From assembly GCA_036505275.1 (NCBI GenBank), contig DASXTS010000466.1, positions 1 to 18,795 on the forward strand: a stretch of DNA of 18,795 nt. Reading direction: 5' to 3'. The position numbers and the translations under genes were made by a program. Below, piece by piece: positions 6,662 through 13,154 of the stretch (positions are counted from its first letter, which is position 1; every line of letters begins with the position of its first letter). The notes beneath the pieces were generated by a model. The model was not told the DNA's origin. It saw only the letters and a list, made by a program, of their open reading frames with translations, and searched no databases. The stretch is from DASXTS01 sp036505275. GTDB lineage: Bacteria > Actinomycetota > Actinomycetes > Mycobacteriales > Pseudonocardiaceae.

Positions 6662-8947
6662 GTGACCGCGACCGCCGCTCCCGTCGACTCCGTGGCGCAT
6701 GCCGCGCGCACGCCGGATATCCCGCAGCCGTACCGCGAGCTCGGCCTGAAGGACGACGAGTACGCCCGGATCCGCGAGATCCTCGGCCGCCGTCCGACCG
6801 AGGCCGAGCTGGCGATGTACTCGGTGATGTGGAGCGAGCACTGCTCGTACAAGTCGTCCAAGGTGCACCTGAGCTACTTCGGGGAGACCACCTCGGATGC
6901 CATGCGGGCCCGGATGCTGGCCGGCATCGGGCAGAACGCCGGCGTGGTGGACATCGGGGACGGGTGGGCGGTCACGTTCAAGGTCGAGTCGCATAACCAT
7001 CCGTCCTATGTGGAGCCGTACCAGGGTGCGGCGACCGGGGTGGGCGGCATCGTGCGGGACATCCTGGCCATGGGCGCGCGGCCGATCGCGGTGGCCGACC
7101 CGCTGCGGTTCGGCCCGGCCGATGCGTGGGACACCCGCCGGGTGCTGCCGGGGGTGGTCGCCGGCATCGGCGGGTACGGCAACTGCCTCGGCCTGCCCAA
7201 TATCGGCGGTGAGCTGGTCTTCGATCCGTCGTACTCGGGAAACCCGCTGGTCAACGCGCTGTGCGTCGGTGCGATGCGAACCACCGACCTGCACCTGGCG
7301 CACGCGTCCGGGATCGGCAACAAGGTGATCCTGTTCGGCGCCCGGACCGGGCTGGACGGCATCGGCGGGGTGTCGGTGCTGGCCTCGGAGACGTTCGGCG
7401 GGGATGACGGCGGACCGGCACGCAAGAAGCTGCCGAGCGTGCAGGTCGGCGACCCGTTCACCGAGAAGGTGGTCATCGAGTGCTGCCTGGAGCTCTTCGC
7501 CGCCGGCCTGGTGGTCGGCATCCAGGACCTCGGCGGCGCTGGGCTGTCCTGTGCGACGTCGGAGCTGGCCAGCGCCGGGGACGGCGGCATGCATGTGACG
7601 CTGGACGCGGTGCCGCTGCGGGCGGCCGGGATGACCGCGGCGGAGGTCCTGGCCAGCGAGTCACAGGAACGCATGTGCGCGGTGGTGGAACCATCCAATG
7701 TGGACGCCTTCATGGCGGTGTGCCGGCGCTGGGACGTCACGGCCACGGTGATCGGCGAGGTGACCGGCACCGGCCGGCTGGTGATCACCTGGCACGGCGA
7801 GACAGTGGCGGACGTGCCGCCACGGACCGTCGCCCACGACGGGCCGGTCTACCGGCGACCGGTACTGCGGCCGTCCACCCAGGATGCGCTGAACGCCGCC
7901 GGCGCCGGCCGGCTGCGCCGTCCGTCCACGGTGGACGAGCTGCGGGCCACGGTGCTGCGACTGGCGGCCAGCCCCAACCTGTGCTCGCGGGCCTGGGTGA
8001 CGGACCAGTACGACCGGTACGTCCGCGGCAACACCGTGCTGGCGCAGCCGGCCGACGCGGGGGTGCTGCGGATCGACGAGCGAACCCACCGCGGGGTGGC
8101 GATCGCGACGGACTGCAACGGCCGTTACTGCGCGCTGGACCCGTACCGTGGCGCCCAGCTTGCGCTGGCCGAGGCATACCGCAATGTGGCGACCACCGGC
8201 GCGGTGCCGGTGGCGGTGACCAACTGCCTCAACTTCGGCTCGCCAGAAGACCCCGGCGTGATGTGGCAGTTCGCCGAGGCCGTTCGGGGGTTGGCCGACG
8301 GCTGCGCGGCACTGGGCATTCCGGTCACCGGCGGCAATGTCAGCTTCTACAACCAGACCGGGTCGACGGCGATCCTGCCGACGCCGGTGGTGGGCGTGCT
8401 CGGCGTGCTGGACGACGTGCGGCGCCGGGTGCCCACCGGGTTCCGGCGGCCGGGGGACGCGGTGTTCCTGGTCGGCGACACCCGAGCGGAGCTGGACGGC
8501 TCGGAGTGGGCGCACGTCGTGCACGACCACCTCGGTGGGCGGCCGCCATTGGTGGACCTCGAGGCGGAGCGGCGGCTGGCGTCGGTGCTGGCCGCGGCCG
8601 CGTCGCGCGGCCTGCTGGTCGGCGCGCACGACCTGTCCGACGGCGGGTTGGCGCAGGCCCTCGTCGAGGCGTGCCTGGTCGGCGGCCTGGGGGCGCGGGT
8701 GGCGCTGGCCGCGGTGGCGCCGGATCCGTTCGTCGCGCTGTTCAGCGAGTCGGCGGCCCGCGTCCTGGTCGCCGTGCCGCCGCCCGACGCCGCAGCGTTC
8801 ACCGACCTGTGCGCGGCCCGCGGCCAGCCGTGCACGACGCTGGGCAGCACCGGTGGCGACGCCTTGGACATCGACGCCCTCGGCCAGCTCCCGCTCGGCG
8901 AACTCCGGGCCGCCTGGGAACCCACCCTCGCGACCCTCTTCAGCTAA
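6662..8947 (+). CDS. purL: Phosphoribosylformylglycinamidine synthase subunit PurL
   Basis: PurL is the ATP-dependent synthetase subunit converting FGAR plus ammonia to FGAM, working with PurS and PurQ. At 761 residues it is the small (Bacillus-like) form lacking fused PurS and glutaminase domains. Motifs include MYSVMWSEHCSYKSSK (about 52-67), SHNHPSYVEPYQGAATGVGG with the following RDILAMGARPIA, GIQDLGGAGLSCATSE, and in the second half NCLNFGSPEDP, PVTGGNVSFYNQT and VGAHDLSDGGLAQAL. The GTG at 6662 is the only reasonable start: the open frame extends far upstream, but that part is a shadow of purQ. The gene is intact and converges with mazF, 49 bp downstream. Confidence 0.97.
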   Translation: MTATAAPVDSVAHAARTPDIPQPYRELGLKDDEYARIREILGRRPTEAELAMYSVMWSEHCSYKSSKVHLSYFGETTSDAMRARMLAGIGQNAGVVDIGDGWAVTFKVESHNHPSYVEPYQGAATGVGGIVRDILAMGARPIAVADPLRFGPADAWDTRRVLPGVVAGIGGYGNCLGLPNIGGELVFDPSYSGNPLVNALCVGAMRTTDLHLAHASGIGNKVILFGARTGLDGIGGVSVLASETFGGDDGGPARKKLPSVQVGDPFTEKVVIECCLELFAAGLVVGIQDLGGAGLSCATSELASAGDGGMHVTLDAVPLRAAGMTAAEVLASESQERMCAVVEPSNVDAFMAVCRRWDVTATVIGEVTGTGRLVITWHGETVADVPPRTVAHDGPVYRRPVLRPSTQDALNAAGAGRLRRPSTVDELRATVLRLAASPNLCSRAWVTDQYDRYVRGNTVLAQPADAGVLRIDERTHRGVAIATDCNGRYCALDPYRGAQLALAEAYRNVATTGAVPVAVTNCLNFGSPEDPGVMWQFAEAVRGLADGCAALGIPVTGGNVSFYNQTGSTAILPTPVVGVLGVLDDVRRRVPTGFRRPGDAVFLVGDTRAELDGSEWAHVVHDHLGGRPPLVDLEAERRLASVLAAAASRGLLVGAHDLSDGGLAQALVEACLVGGLGARVALAAVAPDPFVALFSESAARVLVAVPPPDAAAFTDLCAARGQPCTTLGSTGGDALDIDALGQLPLGELRAAWEPTLATLFS

Positions 8948-8996
8948 GGCCTGTCCAGCGGATTGCGGATCTGGGGCCACCGGCGGTTGGCCGCCT

Positions 8997-9344
8997 TCAG
9001 AGGGCCAGGTGCAGCCGCAGGGCCCGGCCCAGCTGCGCGAGCTGGTCCTCGGTCAGCCGGCCGATCCGCCGTCCGACCCGCTCGGTCTCGACCGAGCGGA
9101 CCTGTTCCGCCTGCGCCTTCGACCCCTGCCGCAGGCCACAACTGCCCGCCGGCAACAGCACCTGGAACGGGTGGACGCGTGCGGTGTTGGAGGTGACGGG
9201 CACGACGGTGACCACGCCGTACCCCGCGCGGTCGACCGCGTCGTTGGCGCCGTCGTTACTGACGATGACCGCCGGGCGGATCTTGTCCGACTCCGCGCCC
9301 ACGGCCGGGTTCAGGTCTACGAGCCTGATCTCACCGCGCCGCAT
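8997..9344 (-). CDS. mazF: MazF/PemK-type toxin (endoribonuclease)
   Basis: MazF toxins are single-strand sequence-specific mRNA (sometimes tRNA or rRNA) interferases held inactive by the cognate antitoxin. This 115-residue protein begins MRRGEIRLVDLNPAVGAE and continues RPAVIVSND, VTVVPVTSN and KAQAEQVRSV, the four conserved blocks of the PemK/MazF fold, including the Arg near the N-terminus and the Thr/Ser in the VTSN segment. It recalls M. tuberculosis MazF9 (Rv2801c), judged from memory. I chose ATG 9344 because GGTGG lies 7 nt upstream; an ATG at 9362 would add six residues. It overlaps the antitoxin's 3' end by 14 bp, so the pair is coupled. Confidence 0.93.
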   Translation of the reverse strand: MRRGEIRLVDLNPAVGAESDKIRPAVIVSNDGANDAVDRAGYGVVTVVPVTSNTARVHPFQVLLPAGSCGLRQGSKAQAEQVRSVETERVGRRIGRLTEDQLAQLGRALRLHLAL

Positions 9345-9567
9345 CAGCGCCACCGAGGCCATCGCCGGTGGTGGACTCCCACGCCGCCGCGTCGCCGGAC
9401 TGCGACCACTCCTGCCAAGCCTGGACATAGGCGTCCGAGAGCTCGTTGGCCCGCAGCAGCGCAACCGCCTGCTGCAGGACGGCGGACCGCGACGGCGCGC
9501 CGTGAGCGGAGGCGTACTCGTCGAGGAACCGGACGTCGTCGTCCCCGAGGCTCACACTCAGCTTCAC
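9331..9567 (-). CDS. mazE: MazE-type ribbon-helix-helix antitoxin
   Basis: This 78-residue antitoxin has an N-terminal ribbon-helix-helix DNA-binding domain, KLSVSLGDDDVRFLDEYA followed by PSRSAVLQQAVALL. Its flexible C-terminus, AYVQAWQEWSQSGDAAAWE, would wrap around MazF. The pattern closely resembles the mycobacterial MazE9 family. I chose GTG 9567 because homologues start at KLSVSL and a TAGCAT -10 box lies 7 nt upstream. The in-frame ATG at 9597 has no signal and adds ten residues. Its GTG overlaps the TGA of the SGNH hydrolase gene as GTGA, so it can also be translated from that longer transcript. It presumably autorepresses its own promoter. Confidence 0.88.
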   Translation of the reverse strand: MKLSVSLGDDDVRFLDEYASAHGAPSRSAVLQQAVALLRANELSDAYVQAWQEWSQSGDAAAWESTTGDGLGGADAAR

Positions 9568-10283
9568 ACTTCCGATGCTACCTCTGGGGGTAACCATGGT
9601 GCTACTACTGCGCGCCGGTGGGCGAGGGCGGCCCAGAAGGTGTCGGCGTAGCGGCGGTGGCCGCGGTCGTTCGGGTGGAAGAAGTCGGCGCTGCGGTACG
9701 CCCGGCCGGTGTGCTCGGTGGCCCGCTGCAGCGGCACGTGGATGAGCGCCGGGTGCCTGGCGAGGACGTCGCGGAGCACGGTGTTCGCCCCGGCGGTGGC
9801 CCGTGCCCGGCGGCCGCGGTGGAACCGTGGCAGGTCGGCGACCAGCGTGCCGGCCGGCAGCTGGGAGCACAGTTCGTCGAACCGCTCACGCAGCCGGTCC
9901 GGGGTGAGGCGGCCGACGTCGTTGGTGCCGATTGTCACGGTGACCGGGTCGGGTGGCGGCCGCATGGCGCGCAGCGCCGGCAGCTGGTCCCGGACCAGGT
10001 CGTGGATCATGATGCCGGTGTCCGACAGGTTGATCACCTCGACCCGCCGCCCGGTGGCGCACTCCAAGCGGGCCGCGAGCAGCCCGACGTAGCCGCGCTC
10101 GGGGTCGGACGCGCCGATGCCCTGGGCCAGCGAGTCGCCGAGGGCGACGTATCGCAGGGTGCCGCCGCGCAGCTGGCGCCGTCGCCAGCGCAGCCGGTAG
10201 CGGCCGGGGCTGGAGGCCACCCGCCACCACCGGTATGCGGCCCACCCGGCCGCCGCGATCACCACGGTTCGCGCGCCGCGCAT
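9564..10283 (-). CDS. SGNH/GDSL-type hydrolase, membrane-anchored
   Basis: This is a 239-residue SGNH esterase or lipase. All four blocks are present: GDSLAQGIG with Ser51, NLSDTG with Gly90, GTNDVG with Asn121, and SADFFHPNDRGH with Asp200 and His203. Residues 5-20 (RTVVIAAAGWAAYRWW) form a short hydrophobic segment followed by a very arginine-rich stretch (29-39). This suggests an N-terminal anchor with the catalytic domain outside, although the positive residues after the helix are unusual for that topology. The substrate is unknown; acyl esters are likely. The ATG at 10283 has TACCGT 9 nt upstream. Its stop overlaps the mazE start by GTGA. It is divergent from the SCP2-like gene. Confidence 0.9.
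   Translation of the reverse strand: MRGARTVVIAAAGWAAYRWWRVASSPGRYRLRWRRRQLRGGTLRYVALGDSLAQGIGASDPERGYVGLLAARLECATGRRVEVINLSDTGIMIHDLVRDQLPALRAMRPPPDPVTVTIGTNDVGRLTPDRLRERFDELCSQLPAGTLVADLPRFHRGRRARATAGANTVLRDVLARHPALIHVPLQRATEHTGRAYRSADFFHPNDRGHRRYADTFWAALAHRRAVVAPWLPPEVASEV
9575..9580 (-). promoter_or_regulatory. -10 box of mazEF (leaderless)
   Basis: On the minus strand TAGCAT lies 7 nt before the mazE GTG (9567), inside the last codons of the SGNH gene. mazEF can therefore be transcribed on its own as well as from the SGNH promoter. Confidence 0.5.
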
Positions 10284-10292
10284 CAGCCGTTC

Positions 10293-10313
10293 ACGGTAGC
10301 CGGCGGCTACCCT
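10293..10313. promoter_or_regulatory. Divergent leaderless promoters sharing a palindrome
   Basis: The 17-bp sequence GGTAGCCGGCGGCTACC (10295-10311; 7-bp arms, 3-bp centre) is flanked so that each arm forms part of a -10 box. TACCCT (10308-10313, plus) stands 8 nt before GTG 10322 of the SCP2-like gene. TACCGT (10298-10293, minus) stands 9 nt before ATG 10283 of the SGNH gene. The two promoters are thus nearly mirror images, and one dimeric regulator bound here could control both. No -35 boxes are obvious. Confidence 0.5.
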
Positions 10314-10321
10314 CGCCAGGC

Positions 10322-10789
10322 GTGCCACCGCGCCGCGCCGTCGACCCGAGCGAGCTGCGCGCCGCCGTCGAGGCCCTCGAGCCATGGCTGGACTCCGACA
10401 TCGACTCCGACGCGAACGCCGCGCTGCAGCCGCCGAGGCAGCAACTGGCGAACGCCGTCCGGCTGACACTGCGAACTCTCGCGCAGCTCGCGCCGGGCGG
10501 CAGCGTGGAGGTGCGGGTGCCGCCGTTCGGCGTGGTGCAGTGCATCGAGGGTCCCCGACACACCAGGGGCACGCCGCCCAACGTCGTGCAGGCCGACCCG
10601 CGAACCTGGCTGCTCCTGGCCACTGGCCGGGCGACCTGGCCGGACGCCGTGCGCCGCGGCGCCGTCACCGCATCAGGCATCCGGGCCGACGAGGTGGCGC
10701 GCTGGCTACCGCTGCTGCGCCCGCCTGGCACCGGCACCGCCACCGGCACAACGCCGCCGCCGTCCGAGGATGTGGAATTTCCCCAGTAG
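10322..10789 (+). CDS. SCP2/sterol-carrier-like protein
   Basis: This 155-residue protein belongs to the actinobacterial sterol carrier protein-like family usually encoded next to purF. Its centre reads SVEVRVPPFGVVQCIEGPRHTRGTPPNVVQAD, then RTWLLLATGRATWPDAVRRGAVTASGIRADE. The TWLLLATG...W.DAV..G.V.ASG pattern is the SCP2 fold core, a hydrophobic-ligand cavity. The biological ligand in this family is unknown. The ORF starts with GTG; TACCCT 8 nt upstream fixes it, and there is no Shine-Dalgarno sequence. The last codons lie in a hairpin that probably ends transcription, and the CBS gene converges from the other side. Confidence 0.88.
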   Translation: MPPRRAVDPSELRAAVEALEPWLDSDIDSDANAALQPPRQQLANAVRLTLRTLAQLAPGGSVEVRVPPFGVVQCIEGPRHTRGTPPNVVQADPRTWLLLATGRATWPDAVRRGAVTASGIRADEVARWLPLLRPPGTGTATGTTPPPSEDVEFPQ

Positions 10790-10807
10790 AACTGGGGGAA
10801 TGTCACA
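10771..10807. terminator. Hairpin between convergent SCP2-like and CBS genes
   Basis: CCCCAGT (10781-10787) and ACTGGGG (10791-10797) pair around the loop AGA. Outward, the arms go on imperfectly to TGTG (10771-10774) and CACA (10804-10807), about 14 of 17 positions matching. The SCP2-like gene's TAG sits at the end of the left arm. Being symmetrical, the hairpin could serve both convergent genes. CAAAAAG follows at 10814-10820 rather than a U-tract on the plus strand. Confidence 0.6.
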
Positions 10808-10828
10808 TCGTCGCAAAAAGAGGGCGGG

Positions 10829-11257
10829 TCAGCCGGCGATGTAACCGATGAGGTTGCTGCGCTCGTACTCCAGCTCACCGATGCGGCTCTTCACGACGTC
10901 GCCGATGCTGATGACGCCGACCAGGTTTCCGTCGCGCAGCACGGGCACGTGCCGGATCCGGCGGTCGGTCATGACCCGCATGAGGTCGTCGACGTGGTCG
11001 TCTTCCGTGCAGGTGTTCACCGTGCTTGTCATGATCGCGGACACCGGCCCGTCGAGCACAGCGACGCCGCTGTCCTGCAGCCGGCGCACCACATCGCGCT
11101 CGGACACGATGCCGGCCACGGTGGAGCCATCGGCCGAGACCACGAGGGCGCCCACATTGTGCCCGGCAAGCTCGTCGAGGAGGTCGTTGACGGTCGCGTC
11201 CGGCCTGATCATGAGGACAGCGTCACCCTTGGACCGCAGTACGTCTCGTATACGCAT
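10829..11257 (-). CDS. Protein with two CBS domains
   Basis: This 142-residue protein consists almost only of a tandem CBS (Bateman) pair. The first CBS spans about residues 1-60 (MRIRDVLRSKGDAVLMIRPDATVNDL...GIVSERDVVRRL) and the second about 72-128 (VSAIMTSTVNTCTEDDHVDDLMRVM...RHVPVLRDGNLVGVISIGDVVK). The ERDVVRR and GDVVKSR helices end in the basic and acidic residues that usually bind the ribose and phosphates of adenine nucleotides. It is probably a cytoplasmic nucleotide-sensing protein; its target is unknown. The neighbourhood of purF is common for this family. I chose ATG 11257 with GGAGG 10 nt upstream; a GTG at 11278 is also in frame. A possible TACCGT -10 box lies at 11302-11307. 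Confidence 0.9.
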   Translation of the reverse strand: MRIRDVLRSKGDAVLMIRPDATVNDLLDELAGHNVGALVVSADGSTVAGIVSERDVVRRLQDSGVAVLDGPVSAIMTSTVNTCTEDDHVDDLMRVMTDRRIRHVPVLRDGNLVGVISIGDVVKSRIGELEYERSNLIGYIAG

Positions 11258-11326
11258 CGCCCCGACACCTCCGACCACAGCACCACCAGACGCGTGAGAT
11301 CACGGTAACGCCACGGTGGTTGTTCG

Positions 11327-11388
11327 GGTACTCCCCGACGCGTCGAGGCGGCAAGCCCGAGCGGCCGGCGGTACTCCTGCAGTACTCC
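11327..11388. repeat. Three GTACTCC repeats upstream of purF
   Basis: GTACTCC occurs at 11328-11334, 11371-11377 and 11382-11388. The last two starts are 11 bp apart, about one helical turn, and the first is 43 bp from the second, about four turns. All lie in the 218-bp gap between the CBS gene and purF, upstream of the predicted purF promoter. A role as regulator sites is only inferred. Confidence 0.55.
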
Positions 11389-11404
11389 GGCGCCCCCCGC
11401 GGCG

Positions 11405-11439
11405 TGTGAGCCGGCTCACCGGCGACCCCCACGTACACT
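11405..11439 (+). promoter_or_regulatory. purF promoter with Crp-like operator
   Basis: TACACT at 11434-11439 is a good -10 box, placing transcription start near 11446 and giving a leader of about 30 nt before GTG 11476. At the expected -35 position lies GTGAGCCGGCTCAC (11406-11419), a perfect 14-bp palindrome. Read one base wider, TGTGA-N6-TCACC (11405-11420) matches the Crp/FNR family half-site pattern TGTGA-N6-TCACA at nine of the ten defined positions. Its overlap with the -35 region suggests repression rather than activation if it is bound. Confidence 0.5.
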
Positions 11440-11475
11440 CATCGGGTCGGACGCCTGTCACGCAGGGAGCCAACG

Positions 11476-12999
11476 GTGGCCAGCACGGATCTTTCCGTGG
11501 ACCCCAAGGAACTCAACGGCCCAAGAGAAGAGTGCGGCGTCTTCGGGGTGTGGGCCCCCGGTGAGGACGTTGCCAAGCTGACCTACTTCGGGTTGTACGC
11601 GCTGCAGCACCGCGGCCAGGAGGCGGCCGGCATGGCCGTCGGCGACAACGCCCAGGTGCTGGTGTTCAAGGACCTCGGGCTGGTCAGCCAGGTGTTCGAC
11701 GAGCTGACGCTGTCCAGCCTGCGCGGGCACGTCGCGGTCGGGCACACCCGTTACTCGACCACCGGCTCCACCACCTGGGAGAACGCCCAGCCGACGTTCC
11801 GCTCGACCGCGGCCGGCACCGGGATCGCGCTTGGCCACAACGGCAACCTGGTGAACACCGCCGAGCTGCTGACCGCCGCCCGCGAGGCGGGCGCGATGGA
11901 CTTCCGCAACGGCGCCACCACGGATTCCGACCTGGTGTGTGGGCTGCTCGCGCACGCGGCGACCGACACCGGCATCGAGGCCGCCGCGCTCACCCTGTTG
12001 CCGAGGCTGCGCGGCGCGTTCTCGCTGGTGTTCTGCGACGAGCGCACGTTGTACGCGGCACGCGACCCGCACGGCGTGCGTCCGCTGGTGCTCGGCCGGC
12101 TGGAACGCGGCTGGGTGGTGGCCAGCGAGACCGCGGCATTGGACATCGTCGGCGCGTCATTCGTCCGCGAGGTGGAGCCCGGCGAGCTGCTGGCCATCGA
12201 CTCCGACGGGCTGCGGTCGTCCCGGTTCGCCACCCCGGAGCCCAAGGGCTGCGTGTTCGAGTACGTCTACCTGGCTCGGCCGGACACCACGATCGCCGGG
12301 CGGTCGGTGCACGCGGCCCGCCTGGAGATCGGTCGGCGGCTCGCCAAGGAGCACCCAGCGGAGGCCGATCTGGTGATCCCGGTGCCGGAGTCGGGCACGC
12401 CCGCGGCCATCGGGTACGCCCAGGGCGCCGGCATCCCGTACGGCTCGGGGCTGGTGAAGAACCCCTACGTCGGGCGCACGTTCATCCAGCCGTCGCAGAC
12501 CATCCGCCAGCTCGGCATCCGGCTCAAGCTCAACCCGCTGCGCGAGGTGATCCGCGGCAAGCGCCTTGTCGTGGTCGACGACTCGATCGTGCGCGGCAAC
12601 ACCCAGCGCGCGCTGGTGCGGATGCTGCGCGAGGCCGGCGCCATCGAAGTGCACGTACGGATCGCGTCGCCACCGGTGCGCTGGCCGTGTTTCTACGGCA
12701 TCGACTTCGCGTCGCGGGCGGAGCTGCTGGCCAACGGGCTGGACATGGAGGGCATCCGCCGCTCGGTCGGCGCCGACAGTCTCGGCTACGTCTCGCTGGA
12801 GGGCCTGGTCGCGGCCACCGAGCAGCCGCGGTCGCGGCTGTGCGCGGCGTGCTTCGACGGCGAATACCCCATCCCGCTGCCGGCCGCCGAGAAGATCGGC
12901 AAGCACCTGCTCGAGGACATCGAACGCGGCGTCGCCGGGGACGCGGCGCCGGCGCTGGCGGCCGGCTACGGCGCACAGGACGCCCTCAGCCGCCCGTAA
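11476..12999 (+). CDS. purF: Amidophosphoribosyltransferase
   Basis: PurF makes 5-phosphoribosylamine from PRPP and glutamine, the committed first step of purine synthesis, and is the main point of nucleotide feedback. The 507-residue protein is the Fe-S, propeptide-bearing type. Residues 1-19 are the propeptide, removed to expose the nucleophile Cys20 of ECGVFGVW. Four cysteines match the [4Fe-4S] ligands: Cys259 (KGCVFEY), Cys405 (RWPCFYGID), Cys456 and Cys459 (LCAACFDG). The PRPP loop is VVVDDSIVRGNT with Asp368/Asp369. GTG 11476 has GGGAG 7 nt upstream. purM follows after a 155-bp spacer on the same strand. The gene is intact, with a slightly variable Ala-rich tail. Confidence 0.98.
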   Translation: MASTDLSVDPKELNGPREECGVFGVWAPGEDVAKLTYFGLYALQHRGQEAAGMAVGDNAQVLVFKDLGLVSQVFDELTLSSLRGHVAVGHTRYSTTGSTTWENAQPTFRSTAAGTGIALGHNGNLVNTAELLTAAREAGAMDFRNGATTDSDLVCGLLAHAATDTGIEAAALTLLPRLRGAFSLVFCDERTLYAARDPHGVRPLVLGRLERGWVVASETAALDIVGASFVREVEPGELLAIDSDGLRSSRFATPEPKGCVFEYVYLARPDTTIAGRSVHAARLEIGRRLAKEHPAEADLVIPVPESGTPAAIGYAQGAGIPYGSGLVKNPYVGRTFIQPSQTIRQLGIRLKLNPLREVIRGKRLVVVDDSIVRGNTQRALVRMLREAGAIEVHVRIASPPVRWPCFYGIDFASRAELLANGLDMEGIRRSVGADSLGYVSLEGLVAATEQPRSRLCAACFDGEYPIPLPAAEKIGKHLLEDIERGVAGDAAPALAAGYGAQDALSRP

Positions 13000-13020
13000 C
13001 ACAGCGCCAGACAACAGCAC

Positions 13021-13057
13021 AGCCAACGGCCCAGCCAACGGGCCCAGCCAACGGCCC
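13021..13057. repeat. 12-13 bp direct repeats in the purF-purM spacer
   Basis: AGCCAACGGCCC is repeated three times head to tail (13021-13032, 13033-13045 with one extra G, 13046-13057). GACAACAG copies flank them (13010-13017 and 13059-13066). The 155-bp spacer contains no gene. A purM ribosome-binding sequence, CGGAG at 13141-13145, is the only other clear element in it. Confidence 0.75.
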
Positions 13058-13154
13058 TGACAACAGCCCAGACAAGGCGTGGCATCCTGGGTCTACATCG
13101 TGTCCACGCCCGATCCGAGTTGCCGCCGCACGAAACCGACCGGAGCATTTCGCC

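Noticed and set aside
8975..8992. Possible terminator hairpin between purL and mazF
   Set aside because: Only five paired bases (GGCCA/TGGCC) with an eight-base loop and no T-tract; too weak to call.
9568..9597. ATG 9597 as the mazE start
   Set aside because: No ribosome-binding sequence or -10 box at a fitting distance, and it lies before the expected KLSVSL beginning.
7480..9651. Long plus-strand frame overlapping purL
   Set aside because: It consists of low-complexity Arg/Gly/Ala and lies in a second frame of purL; no homology-like motif.
11937..13154. Upstream extension of purM through purF
   Set aside because: The extension is a shadow of purF. PurM similarity starts near GTG 13155, which has a ribosome-binding sequence.
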